A model generated the notes under the pieces. The model saw nothing but the letters and a program-made list of their open reading frames with translations. It ran no database searches and had not been told where the DNA came from. Position numbers and translations under genes: made by a program. This document shows positions 6,179 through 8,335 of a stretch of 8,335 bases of DNA, in pieces. Position 1 is the stretch's first letter, and each line of letters opens with the position of its first letter. This DNA comes from Candidatus Woesearchaeota archaeon (GTDB lineage Archaea; Nanobdellota; Nanobdellia; Woesearchaeales; SM23-78): positions 1-8,335 of the forward strand of contig JAHWIP010000088.1 of NCBI GenBank assembly GCA_019322375.1, given 5' to 3'.

Positions 6179-6793
6179 GTGACCGAATCAAAGAAAAAAT
6201 TTGCAGCAATAGAAGCTTATAAGGCTTTAAAAAAGAAAGCTGTAAGAAATGAAAACACTGTTATGCACAATTTTAGAAAAGCGCAAATAGCAGGAGAAGC
6301 AACAACTTATGATAATCAAAAGCTTGTTGATCTGGAAAACCTAAAAGAACTAGACGGCAGGCAAAAGTATGAGAATGCATTTGTAGCAAGTGGTGCTGAT
6401 AGTGGAAAAGAATACCTTGAAGTACACCCCCTAGCACAGTATGACGAGTTCCAGGAAAGCGCAGCAATGAACGCAGTGCTGGGTTTTGGCAGGACTGAAC
6501 TGCATGAAATTCTAGAACAAAACAAAGAGAATACTACTGAGGAAGCCTTATCCAAAGGATTAAGAAGACCTATGGGAGATAAAATCAAGAAGATACAAGC
6601 AACACCCCTAGCAAAACTAGGGCCAGAAAGCCTGGATGAAATCCTTGAATACACAGAAACAGAAGGAAGAGTTGACAGAGGCAAATTATCAGAACACAAA
6701 GAATACATGGCAGAACTAATAGAGCTGTATGATAAAATCGGAGCAGTAACAGACAAGATGCTTGAGGAAGCACCTTATAAGCTTGATAATTAG
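6179..6793 (+). CDS. Unrecognised soluble, mostly helical protein (second of a paralogous pair)
   Basis: A 204-residue, charged, helical protein with no Cys, signal or membrane segment. It is a diverged paralogue of the protein starting at 5408, with the same ordered blocks: LVD..LKE at 49-57, DEF then MNA..G..R..L at 89-108, I..YT at 155-159, and LYD..G then LE.A at 183-198. Spacing within the DEF-to-L block is ungapped; only about two residues of gap are needed between YT and LYD. It lacks the basic C-terminal tail of its relative. GTG 6179 is chosen because GAGGTGGT sits just upstream; GTG 6170 would add three residues. It has its own TATA box and a palindrome just ahead of the predicted start site, so it may be repressible. 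Its Glu codons are mostly GAA (22 of 28), the reverse of the neighbour. Function unknown. Confidence 0.82.
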   Translation: MTESKKKFAAIEAYKALKKKAVRNENTVMHNFRKAQIAGEATTYDNQKLVDLENLKELDGRQKYENAFVASGADSGKEYLEVHPLAQYDEFQESAAMNAVLGFGRTELHEILEQNKENTTEEALSKGLRRPMGDKIKKIQATPLAKLGPESLDEILEYTETEGRVDRGKLSEHKEYMAELIELYDKIGAVTDKMLEEAPYKLDN

Positions 6794-6803
6794 ATTAAAT
6801 AAA

Positions 6804-6820
6804 TTTTTTCTTTTATTTTT
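6804..6820 (+). terminator. Oligo-T archaeal-type terminator
   Basis: Three T-runs (T6, T4, T5) broken by C and A begin 10 nt after the stop of the second paralogue. No hairpin is needed, which is typical of intrinsic termination by archaeal RNA polymerase. It separates this gene from the promoter at 6844. Confidence 0.6.
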
Positions 6821-6843
6821 AACTTTATTTCTATTCCAAAATC

Positions 6844-6851
6844 TTTATAAA
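6844..6851 (+). promoter_or_regulatory. Archaeal TATA box for the NTase/HEPN gene
   Basis: TTTATAAA, preceded by CCAAAATC. The predicted start site near 6873-6875 gives a leader of about 35 nt before TTG 6909, containing the Shine-Dalgarno at 6895. The pyrimidine-rich stretch between box and start lacks the ACTACTA motif of the two upstream genes. Confidence 0.65.
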
Positions 6852-6894
6852 CCATCATCACTCTCTTTCTCTCGTTATAATCATAATGTATTTT

Positions 6895-6902
6895 GAGGTG
6901 GT
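6895..6902 (+). promoter_or_regulatory. Shine-Dalgarno GAGGTGGT ahead of a TTG start
   Basis: GAGGTGGT ends 6 nt before TTG 6909. It is the only well-placed site for the open frame that runs to the window end; no in-frame ATG exists before residue 46. Confidence 0.7.
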
Positions 6903-6908
6903 TTTTCT

Positions 6909-8335
6909 TTGGCAAAGAAGTTAAAGGCTAAGAAGGTGGAAGCTGTTAAGCAGGAAAAAGAGAAAGAAGAAAAAATAGAGCCTAAGAAGGGCAAGGACAA
7001 AGGGAAGAAAAAAGATTCTGCTCTTACCAAGGAGCTTGATAAGATGAGCGAGCAGATTCCTGATGATGCTAAGAAAAGGCTGGAAGAAATCAAGGACAAG
7101 CTTGAGGCTTTTAAGGATAAAATTGTTAAGAAGTTTGAAGGATACATCATGGGAGTTGCTCTTCTGCCTCCTGATAAAGAAGATGATAAAAAAGAAAAGG
7201 TTAATGTTCTTGTGCTGGTTGATGATGCTGATTCTCAGAAGATGAGCAAAGAAGAGCTTAAGGAAAGGCTTGGCGGTATTATTGATAAGATGGCTCAGGA
7301 AGTGGATAAAAACCTGGCTCCTGAAACAATTATATTAACAGAGGTTTGGCAGGCCTGCTATGATGCTAAATACGAAATTCTTCAGATGATTGCTATGAGT
7401 GCTCCTGTGCATGACACAGGCATGCTGGCTGCAATTAAGATAGCTGAGATTCATAAGAACATGGTGCTTAAGAAGTTTGAGAAGTACATTGTTTCATATA
7501 TCCTGGCAGGCAGCCTGGTCCAGGGCAAAGCAACTCATAAAAGTGATATTGATGTGTGCATAATTGTTGATGATACTGATGTTAAAAAGATGACCCGGGC
7601 AGAGTTAAAAGACAAGCTTAGAGCAATAATCATTGGCATGGGATATGAAGCTGGCAAGATGACAGGTATTGAAAACAAGATAAATATTCAGGTGTGGATT
7701 CTTACTGATTTCTGGGAAGGCATTAAAGAAGCCAACCCTGTGTTTTTTACTTTTCTAAGGGACGGCATTCCTTTTTATGACAGAGGAATCTTTATGCCTT
7801 GGAAATTACTGCTTCAGATGGGAAGAATCAAGCCCAGCCCAGAAGCTATTGATATGTTTATGAGCACAGGAGACCAACTGCTTGAAAGAGTTAAGTTTAA
7901 GCTTAAGGACATGGGAATGGAGGATATCTTCTTATCCATTCTTACTCCCAGCCAGGCAGCTCTTATGATGTACGGAATTCCTCCGCCCACTCCAAAAGAA
8001 ACTCCTGATGTGCTTACAGATATATTTGTGAAGAAAGAGAAACTTTTGGAAAAAGAGTACATAGAAATCCTGAGAAGAAATCTTGAAGTAAGAAAAGAGC
8101 TTGAGCATGGAACAAAAAAGCAGTTATCAGGAAAAGAAGTTGATACATTATTAAAAGATGCTGAGAAATACCTTAAAAGGCTTGACCAGTTGTTCAAGGA
8201 GATTGGGAAGAGAAAAGAAGAAGAGAGTGTTCTGCACAGCTATGAAAACATAGTAACTGTGGTAAGGGACATCCTAAGAATGGAAGGAGTGGAAAAAGTC
8301 AGGGACACAGAGATAATAAAGGTTTTTGAAGAAGA
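6909..8335 (+). CDS. Pseudo-NTase / Pol-beta-type nucleotidyltransferase / HEPN-like protein, 3' end outside window
   Basis: The frame is open from TTG 6909 to the last base (475 codons, no stop). Residues 1-36 are a Lys/Glu-rich tail. Residues 74-187 and 188-300 are two related copies, each starting KKFE.YI. Copy 2 has the Pol-beta-superfamily signature GS (201-202) followed by SDID (212-215), the Mg-binding DxD that transfers nucleotides to protein, RNA or small molecules. Copy 1 has lost both (VNV at 98-100) but keeps the following VDD, LT.xW and P..D.G landmarks. Residues about 315-415 look like a HEPN helical domain: SQAALM then GIPPPTP (348-362) and R395-K-E-L-E-H400-G, matching the R-x4-H motif of HEPN RNases. 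Helices continue past it. No signal or membrane segment, so cytoplasmic. Separate NTase and HEPN proteins form MntA-HepT toxin-antitoxin pairs; here they are fused. A housekeeping role is equally possible. The start has a TATA box and Shine-Dalgarno of its own. Confidence 0.83.
   Translation, partial: MAKKLKAKKVEAVKQEKEKEEKIEPKKGKDKGKKKDSALTKELDKMSEQIPDDAKKRLEEIKDKLEAFKDKIVKKFEGYIMGVALLPPDKEDDKKEKVNVLVLVDDADSQKMSKEELKERLGGIIDKMAQEVDKNLAPETIILTEVWQACYDAKYEILQMIAMSAPVHDTGMLAAIKIAEIHKNMVLKKFEKYIVSYILAGSLVQGKATHKSDIDVCIIVDDTDVKKMTRAELKDKLRAIIIGMGYEAGKMTGIENKINIQVWILTDFWEGIKEANPVFFTFLRDGIPFYDRGIFMPWKLLLQMGRIKPSPEAIDMFMSTGDQLLERVKFKLKDMGMEDIFLSILTPSQAALMMYGIPPPTPKETPDVLTDIFVKKEKLLEKEYIEILRRNLEVRKELEHGTKKQLSGKEVDTLLKDAEKYLKRLDQLFKEIGKRKEEESVLHSYENIVTVVRDILRMEGVEKVRDTEIIKVFEE
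7128..7808 (+). repeat. Internal protein-level duplication of the nucleotidyltransferase fold
   Basis: Residues 74-187 and 188-300 align from KKFEGYI / KKFEKYI, through LVDDAD / IVDDTD, KMSKEELKERL / KMTRAELKDKL and LTEVW / LTDFW (W147 and W269), to APVHDTGML / IPFYDRGIF. The offset is 114 residues at the start and 122 by the Trp. DNA similarity is low, so this is an old duplication. Only the second copy keeps the catalytic signature. Confidence 0.75.

Noticed and set aside
6316..6756. 146-codon minus-strand open frame, Ser-rich
   Set aside because: Antisense to the second paralogue, whose frame is supported by homology to its neighbour and by a promoter and Shine-Dalgarno.
6886..6924. Short upstream ORF (12 codons) overlapping the TTG start of the NTase/HEPN gene
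   Set aside because: No Shine-Dalgarno of its own, and it contains the downstream gene's ribosome-binding site; probably chance.
7814..8197. 127-codon minus-strand open frame
   Set aside because: Antisense to the HEPN-like region, where the plus frame carries recognisable motifs.

Overview
The window reads as part of an archaeal chromosome, most likely from a DPANN lineage (Woesearchaeota/Pacearchaeota-like). This is inferred from archaeal TATA boxes (TTTATAAA type) 25-45 nt ahead of start codons, Shine-Dalgarno sequences of the AGGAGGTGA type, frequent TTG/GTG starts, A+T-rich DNA, a class III (pilin-like) signal sequence, and surface proteins of the kind common in those genomes. No rRNA, tRNA, CRISPR array, transposase or phage gene is visible.

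Region 1 (1-4069, + strand) is a tightly packed envelope operon of four genes: the C-terminus of a gene cut by the window edge, a secreted or anchored protein with a signal peptide and N-glycosylation sequons, a six-helix membrane protein, and a 748-residue surface protein with a pilin-like N-terminus and beta-sandwich regions. Gaps are 1 nt or less, or the genes overlap, so they are probably co-translated and may act as one surface complex. None has a function I can name.

Region 2 (4073-5254, - strand) is a single convergent gene. It encodes a one-pass membrane protein with a small cytoplasmic helical domain, an Ig/CARDB-like ectodomain, two near-identical 42-residue Cys repeats and a six-Cys helical tail. 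Its stop codon is only 3 nt from the operon's stop.

Region 3 (5255-6908) starts with a divergent promoter region and holds two consecutive, separately promoted genes. They encode diverged paralogues of a soluble, mostly helical family I do not recognise. The first appears leaderless; the second has a leader with a Shine-Dalgarno and a perfect palindrome between its TATA box and start.

Region 4 (6909-8335, runs off the end) encodes a large soluble protein starting at TTG. It has a Lys/Glu-rich tail, a degenerate nucleotidyltransferase copy, an apparently intact Pol-beta-type nucleotidyltransferase copy (GS...SDID) and a HEPN-like helical domain with an R-x4-H motif. This is the most interesting object in the window: a single-chain pseudo-NTase/NTase/HEPN protein that resembles the two halves of MntA-HepT toxin-antitoxin systems joined together, although a housekeeping role is equally possible.
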